NCBI GenBank assembly: GCA_031271375.1
Contig: JAISVU010000283.1
Coordinates: forward strand, 1 to 11,796
Origin: Clostridiales bacterium
GTDB lineage: Bacteria > Bacillota > Clostridia > Lachnospirales > WRAX01
Reading direction: 5' to 3'
Length of the DNA stretch: 11,796 bases
How positions within the stretch are numbered: position 1 is the stretch's first letter; each line of letters begins with the position of its first letter. The notes beneath the pieces are model-generated. The model was not told the DNA's origin. It was given only the letters and a program-made list of their open reading frames with translations, and made no database searches. The translations under genes were made by a program, and so were the position numbers. This document shows, one piece after another, positions 1 to 7,530 of this stretch.

Positions 1-792
1 TCCCCGCCGGGCAGGATTTCCGGCGAGGTAACAATGGGCGGGCGCGACGTGCTTTCCCTGCACGAGAGCGAGATGGAGAAGGTTCGCGGCAACGAGATGT
101 CGATGATATTCCAGGAGCCTATGACGAGCCTTAACCCGGTTATCACCGTGGGCAAGCAGCTGATGGAGGTCTTTATGACCCATCAGGGGATGGACAAGGG
201 GAAAGCCAAAGCAAGCGCGGTCGAAGCCCTGCGCACGGTTAAAATAGCCCTGCCGGAGCAGCGCGTAAACGAGTATCCCCACCAGCTTTCCGGCGGTATG
301 CGCCAGCGCGTGATGATCGCGATGGCCATGTCCTGCCGTCCAAAGCTCCTTATCGCCGACGAGCCTACAACCGCCCTTGACGTAACAATCCAGGCACAGA
401 TACTGCGGCTGATGCGGGAGCTGAGGGAAACCACAGGCACGTCGGTTATGCTTATCACCCATGACCTGGGGGTAGTCAGCGAGGTTTGCTCCCGCGCCAT
501 TATCATCTACAGCGGGCAGATAATCGAGGAAGGCAAGGTCGGGCAGATTTTCGACAACCCACTGCATCCGTACACGGTGGGCCTGCTTCATTCCCTGCCG
601 GAGTTCGCCAAAGACGGGCGGCTGCACGTTATCGATGGCAGCGTCCCGCCGCCGGGAAGGAAACCGCCCGGTTGCGTATTCCACCCCAGATGCCCCAAAG
701 CGATGCCGGAATGCTCGGTAAGAATACCGGGTTATACGGACGCGGGCGAAGGGCACCGCGTTAAATGCCTGCTTCACGAAAGGGGGCAATAG
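1..792 (+). CDS. Oligopeptide/dipeptide ABC importer ATPase, OppD/DppD type (5' truncated by window edge)
   Basis: One of two cytoplasmic ATPases that power import of peptides or similar small solutes. The frame is open from base 1, so the gene begins before the window and its Walker A loop is not visible; the ATG at 34 is internal. Visible in order are the Q-loop (FQEPMTSLNP), the ABC signature LSGGMRQ (about 286-306), Walker B with catalytic Glu (LLIADEP), the D-loop (ALDV) and the H-loop His (ITHDLG). The C-terminal oligopeptide-transporter extension (HPYT, then CVFHPRC) carries four Cys with spacing C-x5-C-x6-C-x17-C. The next gene starts one base after the TAG stop, and the ribosome binding site for it lies in the last codons here. 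A partner ATPase follows, so permease and binding-protein genes are expected upstream. Family assignment is firm; the substrate (peptide, nickel or other) cannot be read from the ATPase. Confidence 0.95.
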   Translation, partial: SPPGRISGEVTMGGRDVLSLHESEMEKVRGNEMSMIFQEPMTSLNPVITVGKQLMEVFMTHQGMDKGKAKASAVEALRTVKIALPEQRVNEYPHQLSGGMRQRVMIAMAMSCRPKLLIADEPTTALDVTIQAQILRLMRELRETTGTSVMLITHDLGVVSEVCSRAIIIYSGQIIEEGKVGQIFDNPLHPYTVGLLHSLPEFAKDGRLHVIDGSVPPPGRKPPGCVFHPRCPKAMPECSVRIPGYTDAGEGHRVKCLLHERGQ

Positions 793-793
793 T

Positions 794-1801
794 ATGCCCG
801 GTGGAGATATGAAAAAAAATATTTTACCCAAAAAGGTTTTATTGGAAGCGAAGGATATCCGAAAATGGTTCCCGATAAAAAAAGCCCTGTCGTTTAAACC
901 CAAAGGCTTTGTTAAGGCCGTAGACGGCGTCAGCTTCTCTATTATGAAAGGCGAGACCGTGGGCCTTGTGGGCGAATCCGGCTGCGGCAAGTCAACGCTG
1001 GCGCGGACGATTCTGCGCCTTATCGAGCCCAATTCAGGCGAGTTACTGCTGGAGGGCGACGATTTCCTTTCCGCCGGAAGGCACGAGCTGAAAGAACTGC
1101 GTAAAAGGATGCAGATAATATTCCAAGACCCCTACGGCTCCCTGCATCCCAAGATGAAGATAAAAACGATTCTCGGCGAGCCGCTAAAAATAAGCGGGTA
1201 CGGGAACGCGGTCAAACGCGCCGAGCGGATTTCGGAGCTGATTAACCTCGTGGGACTAAAAGACGAGCATCTTTCTCGCTTCCCCCATGAGTTTTCCGGG
1301 GGCCAGCGCCAGCGTATAGTTATCGCCAGGGCTTTGGCTACCAATCCCGGCTTTATTATCTGCGACGAGCCGGTGTCGGCTCTGGACGTCTCGGTGCGTT
1401 CGCAGGTGCTTAACCTGTTAAAAGACCTCCAGCAATCCATAAACCTGACCTATTTATTCATAAGCCACGACCTGAGCGTCGTCGAGCATTTCTGCGACCG
1501 GGTTATGGTGATGTACCTGGGGCGCTTGGTTGAGTACGGTTCAAGGGACGATTTATTCAACCGCCCCGCTCATCCGTATACCAGGGCGCTGCTGTCGGCC
1601 GCCCCTCAGATACGCGAAAAAGACAGGAGAGAGCGGATAACCCTGGAAGGCGACGTGCCAAGCCCCGCCAACCCTCCCGAGGGCTGCCGCTTCCATACGC
1701 GCTGCCCTAAAGCGGAGAGCATTTGCAAGGCGGACCCGCCGATGGAGAACTTGGGCGGGGGCCACTATTCGGCTTGCTATTTCAGCATGGGGGGGCAATA
1801 A
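794..1801 (+). CDS. Oligopeptide/dipeptide ABC importer ATPase, OppF/DppF type
   Basis: Second ATPase of the importer, 335 residues, a normal length for the family. Walker A GESGCGKST spans residues 60-68, the Q-loop FQDP is at 110-113, the signature SGGQRQ at 168-173, Walker B with D191/E192, and the H-loop His at 225. The C-terminal extension starts near HPYT (260-263) and holds Cys298, 304, 311 and 328, the same four-Cys pattern as the preceding ATPase. In some Opp ATPases this pattern has been reported to bind an Fe-S cluster. The start at 794 is supported by AGGGGG at 781-786, seven bases upstream; a second in-frame ATG at 809 is possible. The opening residues are Lys-rich and differ from OppD, as usual for OppF. 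The gap to the upstream stop is one base, so the two are translationally coupled. Substrate specificity is not determinable. Confidence 0.95.
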   Translation: MPGGDMKKNILPKKVLLEAKDIRKWFPIKKALSFKPKGFVKAVDGVSFSIMKGETVGLVGESGCGKSTLARTILRLIEPNSGELLLEGDDFLSAGRHELKELRKRMQIIFQDPYGSLHPKMKIKTILGEPLKISGYGNAVKRAERISELINLVGLKDEHLSRFPHEFSGGQRQRIVIARALATNPGFIICDEPVSALDVSVRSQVLNLLKDLQQSINLTYLFISHDLSVVEHFCDRVMVMYLGRLVEYGSRDDLFNRPAHPYTRALLSAAPQIREKDRRERITLEGDVPSPANPPEGCRFHTRCPKAESICKADPPMENLGGGHYSACYFSMGGQ

Positions 1802-1803
1802 TT

Positions 1804-2865
1804 ATGAGCGGCGCGATAAAAGAATTTCGTTTCATTGACGTTACAGGCTGCGCGAAAGCCCGAGGGGAACAGTACGGCGAACAGGCGAAGGAAGAAATAC
1901 GCTCTGCGATAGAAGCCTATAAAGAACATTTCTCAGCGGTGAGGAATCTGACCTGGGACTACGCGGTGGAGACGGCCCGCATGAATTCGGAGCTTATTGA
2001 AGGCAAGCTCCCGGAACAGTTTGAGGAAATGAAAGGGATTGCCGCCGGTTCCGGCATAGGGCTGGACGATGTGCTGGCCCTTAATAACCGTTACGAGTTC
2101 CTGCATTTCCCCCATAAGAGGGAGTGTACGGCCTTCGCGCTGCTGCGCGTGTCCACGGCGGACAGCCATATTTACGCCGGCCAGAACTGGGACCAGCGGC
2201 CTTTCGCGATGAAGCATACGCTGATTATCCGTTCCGTCATGCCGGACGGCGCCCGCTGCATGGGCCTTACCGAAGCCGGGCAGCTGATTCGCAACGGTAT
2301 ATCCAGCACCGGCGTCGCTCTGTGCGCCAACAGTTTACGGAGCTCGCTGGACAAACTCGGCCCGGGCATACCCGTGAGCATCCTGCGCAGATTCCTGCTG
2401 GGGCTGGGCAGCTCGTCGGAGATGAGAGACAGGGCGTTGGCGGCGGCGCGTTCAGTTTCATCAAATTATATGATGGCGTCGGTTGACGATACGGCCTGCA
2501 ATATCGAAGCCGTCCCCGGCAGGGAAGCCGTATCCTACCCCAAAAACGGCATACTCACCCACGCCAACAATCTTCTGAACGACCCCTCAATAGACATATC
2601 AAAGGACAAACGTTTCCGGGGCGAGCGGCTTTATGAGCTGCTTAACCGCAAAAACGGCGTAATAACCAGGGATTATATAATGGAATGCTTGAAAGACCAC
2701 GAGGGCCTTCCCGAAGCGATATGCTCCCATATCTCCGCCGGGGAAGGCACGGAGCACAAGCTCTGGCAGACGAACGCTTCTATCATCTACGACCTTGACG
2801 AGCTGAAAATGTGGGTGTGCGCAGGCCCTCCCTGCGAAGGAGAGTACAAGGAGTACAGCTTATGA
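1804..2865 (+). CDS. C45 family (acyl-CoA:6-aminopenicillanate acyltransferase-like) Ntn hydrolase/amidase
   Basis: A 353-residue protein resembling the C45 family, whose founder is fungal isopenicillin N acyltransferase. These N-terminal-nucleophile enzymes cut their own chain before a Cys and then use it to cleave or transfer amide-linked acyl groups. The expected pattern is present: a GSGIGLDDVLALN segment (82-94), NNRYE (94-98), the probable self-cleavage site and nucleophile Glu107-Cys108 (ECTAF), then the GQNWD motif (126-130). The Gly/Asn-rich core NGISSTGVALCANSL follows. The start at 1804 is chosen because it follows the previous stop by two bases with a G-rich run (1789-1795) eight bases upstream; a further in-frame ATG at 1723 lies inside oppF. 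No signal peptide is evident, so it should act in the cytoplasm on imported compounds. The 3' end overlaps the M20 gene by 4 bp (ATGA). Acylase versus acyltransferase and the substrate are unknown. Confidence 0.82.
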   Translation: MSGAIKEFRFIDVTGCAKARGEQYGEQAKEEIRSAIEAYKEHFSAVRNLTWDYAVETARMNSELIEGKLPEQFEEMKGIAAGSGIGLDDVLALNNRYEFLHFPHKRECTAFALLRVSTADSHIYAGQNWDQRPFAMKHTLIIRSVMPDGARCMGLTEAGQLIRNGISSTGVALCANSLRSSLDKLGPGIPVSILRRFLLGLGSSSEMRDRALAAARSVSSNYMMASVDDTACNIEAVPGREAVSYPKNGILTHANNLLNDPSIDISKDKRFRGERLYELLNRKNGVITRDYIMECLKDHEGLPEAICSHISAGEGTEHKLWQTNASIIYDLDELKMWVCAGPPCEGEYKEYSL

Positions 2866-4031
2866 TACCCGAGCGCGTAAAGGAACTGGGCCAAGAGTTA
2901 TACCCAAAACTGGATAAACTGACGAAAGACCTCTATGACAACCCGGAGCTGGCGGACGAGGAGTATTTCGCCAGCAATTCCCATTGTGATTTGCTGAGGG
3001 AATACGGATTCACGGTGGAAGAAAACTTCTGCGGCAAGGCTACCGGTTTTAGGGCGGTCTATGACACGAATAAGCCTGGCCTTAATGCTGCCTTCCTTGC
3101 CGAATATGACGCGCTCCCGGGAATAGGCCACGGCTGCGGGCATAACATTCTGGGCGCGGTAAGCTCCGGGGCGGGAATAATACTGAAACACCTGATAGGC
3201 GAAACAGGCGGAAAGGTCACAGTCCTGGGAACCCCCGCCGAGGAATCGAACGGAGCCAAGCCCCATTACATCGAAAACGGCGTCTTTGACGGTATTGATT
3301 TGGTTCTCATGGCCCATCCGGCGGACGCTTGGTATCTCAGCGGCTCGTCCCAAGCCCTTATCCCCCTGCAGTTCGAGTTTTTCGGCAAGAGCGCGCACGC
3401 GGCCAGCGCCCCCGAAATGGGTCAGAACGCTTTGGACGCCGGGGTTATCACCTATACGGCCGTGAACGCGCTTAAAGGCCATATTGCCAGAACCTCCAGC
3501 GTCGCGGGCGTCATCCTGGAGGGCGGGAAAGCGCCCAATATCGTGCCGGATTACTGCTTGATGAGGTATTATGTGCGTTCAGCGGACAGAACCTATAACG
3601 TAAAACTTGCCGAACGTATCAAGGACTGCGCTAAGGCAGGCGCGTCCGCAACCGGGACTTACCTTGAGATAACAAAGTTTGAGCCGGAGTTTATAAACCT
3701 GCTCACGAACGAAACCCTCTCCGGCGTCTATAAAGCAACCGCTTTGGAGGAGTTTGGGCTTGATATCAGCGCGAAACGCTCGTTCGGCTCAGGCGACATA
3801 GGGAATGTAAGCCATGTCTGCCCCACTATCAATCCCTATTTTGATATAAGCGGCGGCGAGCCATGCCCCGGGCATTCCACGGAAAAGGCCTTCCAAAGCG
3901 TTACGGATTACGCGTATGAGCAAGCGCACAAAGCCGCGCTTTTGCTTGCCTTAACCGCGTTTAAGTGCATGAGCGGCCCCGCGCTGTACAAAGCCGTTAG
4001 GGATGAGTTTGAAAAAAGCCGCATTATATAG
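2862..4031 (+). CDS. M20 family metallopeptidase/amidohydrolase, PM20D2 (Xaa-Arg dipeptidase)-like
   Basis: Cytoplasmic zinc/manganese-type amidohydrolase of 389 residues, a usual length for M20D. Metal-site motifs are complete: GIGHGCGHN (87-95, with Cys92 and His94), GTPAEE (Glu127/128), the AHP motif His152 and the C-terminal GHS motif His338. His179 in SAHAASAPEMGQNALDA belongs to the lid/dimer region. The pairing of CGHN with a late GSGDIGNVSHVCP segment (309-321) is, as I recall, typical of the PM20D2 branch rather than hippurate hydrolases. The mammalian member cleaves dipeptides ending in Lys, Orn or Arg. The start at 2862 overlaps the upstream stop (ATGA), with AAGGAG at 2848-2853 eight bases before it. 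It is linked to importer ATPases and a C45 amidase upstream, and ornithine aminotransferase follows. An aminobenzoyl-glutamate or N-acyl amino acid substrate remains possible. Confidence 0.88.
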   Translation: MIPERVKELGQELYPKLDKLTKDLYDNPELADEEYFASNSHCDLLREYGFTVEENFCGKATGFRAVYDTNKPGLNAAFLAEYDALPGIGHGCGHNILGAVSSGAGIILKHLIGETGGKVTVLGTPAEESNGAKPHYIENGVFDGIDLVLMAHPADAWYLSGSSQALIPLQFEFFGKSAHAASAPEMGQNALDAGVITYTAVNALKGHIARTSSVAGVILEGGKAPNIVPDYCLMRYYVRSADRTYNVKLAERIKDCAKAGASATGTYLEITKFEPEFINLLTNETLSGVYKATALEEFGLDISAKRSFGSGDIGNVSHVCPTINPYFDISGGEPCPGHSTEKAFQSVTDYAYEQAHKAALLLALTAFKCMSGPALYKAVRDEFEKSRII

Positions 4032-4037
4032 TATAAT
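4009..4037 (+). promoter_or_regulatory. Predicted sigma-70 type promoter for rocD
   Basis: TTGAAA at 4009-4014 (5 of 6 to consensus) and TATAAT at 4032-4037 (6 of 6) are separated by exactly 17 bases. The -35 lies in the last codons of the M20 gene and the -10 directly follows its stop. Initiation near 4044 would give a leader of roughly 23 nt carrying the rocD ribosome binding site. This suggests rocD and the hydratase can be expressed separately from the importer genes. Confidence 0.75.
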
Positions 4038-4054
4038 AAGATAATTATGAGAGA

Positions 4055-4066
4055 TGAGGTGTGTTT
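4055..4066 (+). promoter_or_regulatory. Ribosome binding site fixing the rocD start
   Basis: TGAGGT at 4055-4060 places its AGG seven bases before the ATG at 4067. An in-frame GTG at 4061 would directly abut this site with no spacer, so ATG 4067 is the better start. Confidence 0.7.
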
Positions 4067-5263
4067 ATGGAAAAGTTATCATCGCAGCAGATTATTGAGA
4101 CGACAGAAAAGTACGGAGCCCACAACTATAAACCGAAAGAGGTTGTTTTCTCGCAGGCCGGCGGGGTGGAGGTAACAAATCCCGAGGGCCGGCTGTTTTA
4201 CGATATGCTGAGCGCGTATTCGGCGCATAACTTCGGGCACAGGCACCCAGAAATTATCCAAGCCCTTAAAGACCAGCTGGATTTAGTTACGCTTTCCTCG
4301 CGCGCGTTTTATAACGATATGTTGGGGCCGTGGATGAAGAAGCTCTGCGATTTTACCGGGAAAAGCATGGTGCTGCCGATGAACACCGGAACAGAGGCTG
4401 TTGAAACGGCGCTGAAGACGGCAAGGCGCTGGGGCAATTTCGTAAAGAAAGTCCCGGACGGACGGCAGGAGATTATTTGCTGTGAAAACAACTTCCACGG
4501 CAGGTCCATTTCCATAATCTCAATGAGCAACGATGAAAACGCCAGGGAAGGCTTCGGGCCTTTCGCCCCCGGTTTCAAATCCGTGCCATACGGCGATTAC
4601 GCGGCGCTGGAGAGGGCCATAACGCCGGATACATGCGCTTTTCTTATAGAACCCATCCAGGGAGAGGCCGGCGTGCTTATACCCCCTGGGGGCTTTATGA
4701 AAAAAGCATATGAGCTCTGCAAGAAGCATAATGTTCTTTTTATCGCCGACGAGGTGCAGACGGGCTTCGCGAGGACGGGAACCATGTTCGCCTGCCAGCA
4801 CGAGGGAGTCGAGCCCGACATATACATATTCGGCAAGGCCCTCGGGGGCGGAGTGCTTCCCATTTCCGCCGTCGTCGCCAACGAGGATATACTTGGGGTA
4901 TTCACACCCGGTTCGCATGGATCAACCTTCGGCGGGAACCCGCTTGCCTGCGCCGTTTCTCTCAAAGCCCTGGAAATCCTTGAGCGTGACGATTACCCCA
5001 AGCAGGCGAAGGAAAAAGGCGAATACTTCATTAAAAAGCTGCGGGAGATCAAGAACGGCGATATAATTGAAATAAGGGGCCGGGGCTTGCTTATCGGAGT
5101 GGAATTCAAGGAAAACGCGGCGCCCTATGTAAAGAAGCTGATCGAAAACGGCATCCTCGCGAAGGAAACCCACGACTGCACGATCCGTTTCGCCCCGCCG
5201 ATAATTATAACATACGAACAGCTTGACGACGCCTGCGAAAGAATAAAGAAGGCGCTGGAATAA
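4067..5263 (+). CDS. rocD: Ornithine aminotransferase (ornithine-oxo-acid transaminase)
   Basis: PLP enzyme that moves the delta-amino group of ornithine to 2-oxoglutarate, giving glutamate-5-semialdehyde and glutamate. The protein has 398 residues, normal for bacterial RocD, and reads through without a break. Diagnostic segments are EKYGAHNYKP (14-23), DMLSAYSAHNFGHRHP (46-61), the SSRAF/NDMLGP block (77-88), the PMNTGTEAVETALK PLP-phosphate region (104-117) and FHGR (143-146). IEPIQGEAG (194-202), IADEVQTG with Asp228 (226-233) and the Schiff-base Lys257 in FGKALGGG follow. The YGAHNY segment marks ornithine rather than acetylornithine aminotransferase. It has its own promoter and a 29-bp gap to the hydratase downstream, so the two are probably one unit. 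An M20 peptidase upstream could supply ornithine. Glutamate-semialdehyde can go to proline or to glutamate; neither follow-up enzyme is in the window. Confidence 0.96.
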   Translation: MEKLSSQQIIETTEKYGAHNYKPKEVVFSQAGGVEVTNPEGRLFYDMLSAYSAHNFGHRHPEIIQALKDQLDLVTLSSRAFYNDMLGPWMKKLCDFTGKSMVLPMNTGTEAVETALKTARRWGNFVKKVPDGRQEIICCENNFHGRSISIISMSNDENAREGFGPFAPGFKSVPYGDYAALERAITPDTCAFLIEPIQGEAGVLIPPGGFMKKAYELCKKHNVLFIADEVQTGFARTGTMFACQHEGVEPDIYIFGKALGGGVLPISAVVANEDILGVFTPGSHGSTFGGNPLACAVSLKALEILERDDYPKQAKEKGEYFIKKLREIKNGDIIEIRGRGLLIGVEFKENAAPYVKKLIENGILAKETHDCTIRFAPPIIITYEQLDDACERIKKALE

Positions 5264-5292
5264 GAGCATTTTCATAGGATATCGGAGGCTTT

Positions 5293-7530
5293 ATGGTTAA
5301 GCCATATAATAGCGGCGCCTACCTTCCCCAGAACGGCGAGCCGGTTTTAGATAACGGTCAGGCGAAAACCGGCATAGATAAAGCCGAGGCAAAGCGGCGG
5401 ACGATAGCGCACCAGATTCTCAGCTCGCATAACGTATCCTGTGATACGGAGAATCTAAAAATCAAATTCGACGCGCTGACCTCCCACGACATCACATACG
5501 TGGGCATCGTTCAGACAGCCCGGGCCAGCGGGCTTAAAGAGTTTCCGCTGCCTTATGTTTTAACAAACTGCCATAACTCCCTTTGCGCGGTCGGCGGCAC
5601 GATTAACGAGGACGATCATATGTTCGGCCTGTCCGCCGCGAGAAAGTACGGCGGCATCTATGTTCCGGCCCATCTCGCCGTGCTGCATCAATACATGCGG
5701 GAGATGATGGCGGGCTGCGGCAAAATGATTCTCGGCTCGGACAGCCATACCCGCTACGGAGCCCTTGGCACGATGGCGATAGGCGAAGGCGGGCCGGAGC
5801 TGGTGAAGCAGCTGCTCGGGCGCACTTATGATATAGAAGCCCCTGATGTGGTGGCGGTATATCTTACAGGGAAGCCGGTTCCGGGCGTCGGCCCCCAGGA
5901 CGTTGCCTTGGCCCTTATCGGAGCCGTGTTTAAAACGGGTTTTGTTAAGAACAAGGCCTTGGAGTTCGTCGGGCCTGGGATTAAGAACCTTTCCGCCGAT
6001 TTCCGCATGGGGATCGACGTTATGACCACCGAAACCGCCTGCCTTTCGTCGGTCTGGGCCACCGATTCCGTCATAAAGGATTTTTACGCCGCTCACGGCC
6101 GCCCGGAGGATTATAAGGAGCTGGTTCCGGGCGATATGGCTTATTACGACGGGTTGATTACTATTGACCTCTCGCAAGTTAAGCCGATGATTGCCCTGCC
6201 CTTCCATCCTTCAAATGCCTTTGAAATCGAGACGCTTAACGCGAACCTTGAGGATATCCTCGCCGAAGCGGAAAAAGCGGGGCAAGGCCAGCTTGAAAGC
6301 CTGGAAAACCCGCTCAGGCTCAGGGATAAGATAAAGGACGGAAGGCTGTTCGTTCAGCAGGGGGTCATAGCGGGCTGCGCGGGCGGCTCCTTTGAGAATA
6401 TACTGGCCGCCGCCGATATTATCGGCGGTAACGGCCTCGGGAACAGCGAGTTTTCATTGAGCATTTACCCGGCGAGCCAGCCTGTGAACCTAGCCTTAAC
6501 CAAAGGAGGGCAAATAGCCTCGCTCATTTCAGCGGGGGCTGTGATACGCACCGCTTTCTGCGGGCCTTGCTTCGGCGCGGGCGACGTTCCGGCCAACAAC
6601 AGCCTCAGCATCCGGCACACAACCCGGAACTTTCCTTACCGAGAAGGCAGCAAGCCGGGCAGCGGCCAAATCGCCTCCGTGGCCCTTATGGACGCCAGAA
6701 GCATTGCGGCGACGGCCCGCAACGGGGGAAGGCTTACCCCCGCGACGGATTTTGACACTAGGTATTCCGACAGCAAGTATTCATTTGACGATAGAGTTTA
6801 CCGCAACCGCTGCTATTACGGGTATAAGAGCCCAATAAAGGGCGAGGAACTGCGGATGGGCCCCGGCATAACCGACTGGCCCGAAATAAAGCCCCTTGAG
6901 GAAAACGCGCTGATAAAAGTAATTACCGTCATTGATGACCCGGTAACTACTACGGACGAACTGATTCCCTCGGGGGAGGCTTCCAGCTACCGGTCAAACC
7001 CCATGACCCTCGCCGAGTTTACGCTGTCGCGGAAAGACCCTTCATATGTAGCCAAAGCCAAAGCCGTTAAGGAACTGGAACTGCTTCGGCAAAAAGGCGG
7101 GAGCCCGTTTGAGGGCGAGCCGCGTATGGCCCGTATGCCTATGCAAAACACCGGAATCGGCAGCGCGGTCTTCGCTGTCAAGCCGGGAGACGGCAGCGCC
7201 AGGGAACAGGCCGCAAGCTCTCAGCGTGTCCTCGGGGCCTCAGCGAACTTCGCCAACGAATACGCCACAAAGCGTTACAGGTCTAATCTAATCAACTGGG
7301 GTATTCTGCCGTTTATTGTATACGGCAGTCCCTTCGAGCCGGGGGACTATGTTTATGTCCCTGAAATACGGCGGGCTATAGAGGAAAAGCGGGAAAACAT
7401 CGCGGCCGTTATAATAAGGGATAATCTTGCTATAGATATAAACCTCACCCTCGGAACCCTTACGGACGACGAGCGCGAGATTATTTTAAAGGGCTGCCTG
7501 ATTAATTATTACCGTTCGTCAGAAAACTAA
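5293..7530 (+). CDS. Aconitase-family hydratase, single-chain, YbhJ-like
   Basis: A 745-residue member of the aconitase superfamily of [4Fe-4S] hydro-lyases, close in length to E. coli YbhJ, whose substrate is not established. The cluster ligands are present: Cys362 (GCAGGSFEN) and Cys423/Cys426 (FCGPCFG). Other aconitase marks are GSDSHTRYGALG (148-159), EFVGPGIKNLSADFRM (224-239) and RNF (445-447). The swivel domain carries GDGSAREQAA, keeping the Ser and Arg of the aconitase SREHA motif. Both domains are in one chain with the swivel C-terminal. It is divergent from AcnA/AcnB, so citrate/isocitrate activity should not be assumed; mesaconate/citramalate, homoaconitate or other hydroxyacids are possible. 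The ribosome binding site GGAGG (5284-5288) is only four bases from the ATG. The last 29 bp overlap the opposing citXG gene. Family is firm, reaction open. Confidence 0.9.
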   Translation: MVKPYNSGAYLPQNGEPVLDNGQAKTGIDKAEAKRRTIAHQILSSHNVSCDTENLKIKFDALTSHDITYVGIVQTARASGLKEFPLPYVLTNCHNSLCAVGGTINEDDHMFGLSAARKYGGIYVPAHLAVLHQYMREMMAGCGKMILGSDSHTRYGALGTMAIGEGGPELVKQLLGRTYDIEAPDVVAVYLTGKPVPGVGPQDVALALIGAVFKTGFVKNKALEFVGPGIKNLSADFRMGIDVMTTETACLSSVWATDSVIKDFYAAHGRPEDYKELVPGDMAYYDGLITIDLSQVKPMIALPFHPSNAFEIETLNANLEDILAEAEKAGQGQLESLENPLRLRDKIKDGRLFVQQGVIAGCAGGSFENILAAADIIGGNGLGNSEFSLSIYPASQPVNLALTKGGQIASLISAGAVIRTAFCGPCFGAGDVPANNSLSIRHTTRNFPYREGSKPGSGQIASVALMDARSIAATARNGGRLTPATDFDTRYSDSKYSFDDRVYRNRCYYGYKSPIKGEELRMGPGITDWPEIKPLEENALIKVITVIDDPVTTTDELIPSGEASSYRSNPMTLAEFTLSRKDPSYVAKAKAVKELELLRQKGGSPFEGEPRMARMPMQNTGIGSAVFAVKPGDGSAREQAASSQRVLGASANFANEYATKRYRSNLINWGILPFIVYGSPFEPGDYVYVPEIRRAIEEKRENIAAVIIRDNLAIDINLTLGTLTDDEREIILKGCLINYYRSSEN

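Noticed and set aside
1723..1803. Upstream in-frame extension of the C45 gene starting at 1723
   Set aside because: It would overlap the oppF end by 79 bases; the ATG at 1804 directly follows the oppF stop with a G-rich site and begins a family-like N-terminus.
2676..2681. TATAAT inside the C45 gene as a promoter -10
   Set aside because: No acceptable -35 at 16-18 bases upstream and no gene start suitably downstream.
2898..3482. Long minus-strand open frame (194 codons) inside the M20 gene
   Set aside because: It is antisense to a clearly conserved M20 protein, has no ribosome binding site I can see and no recognisable domain; GC-rich DNA often leaves such frames open.
4061..4066. GTG start for rocD at 4061
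   Set aside because: The ribosome binding site would directly abut the codon; ATG 4067 has proper spacing.
5560..6207. Long minus-strand open frame (215 codons) inside the hydratase gene
   Set aside because: It lies opposite the conserved aconitase core and shows no family motif; treated as a coding shadow.
5293..7530. Assignment as housekeeping aconitase AcnA or AcnB
   Set aside because: The length (745) and flanking motifs differ from AcnA (about 890) and AcnB (about 865, swivel domain N-terminal); it better fits the YbhJ-like group.
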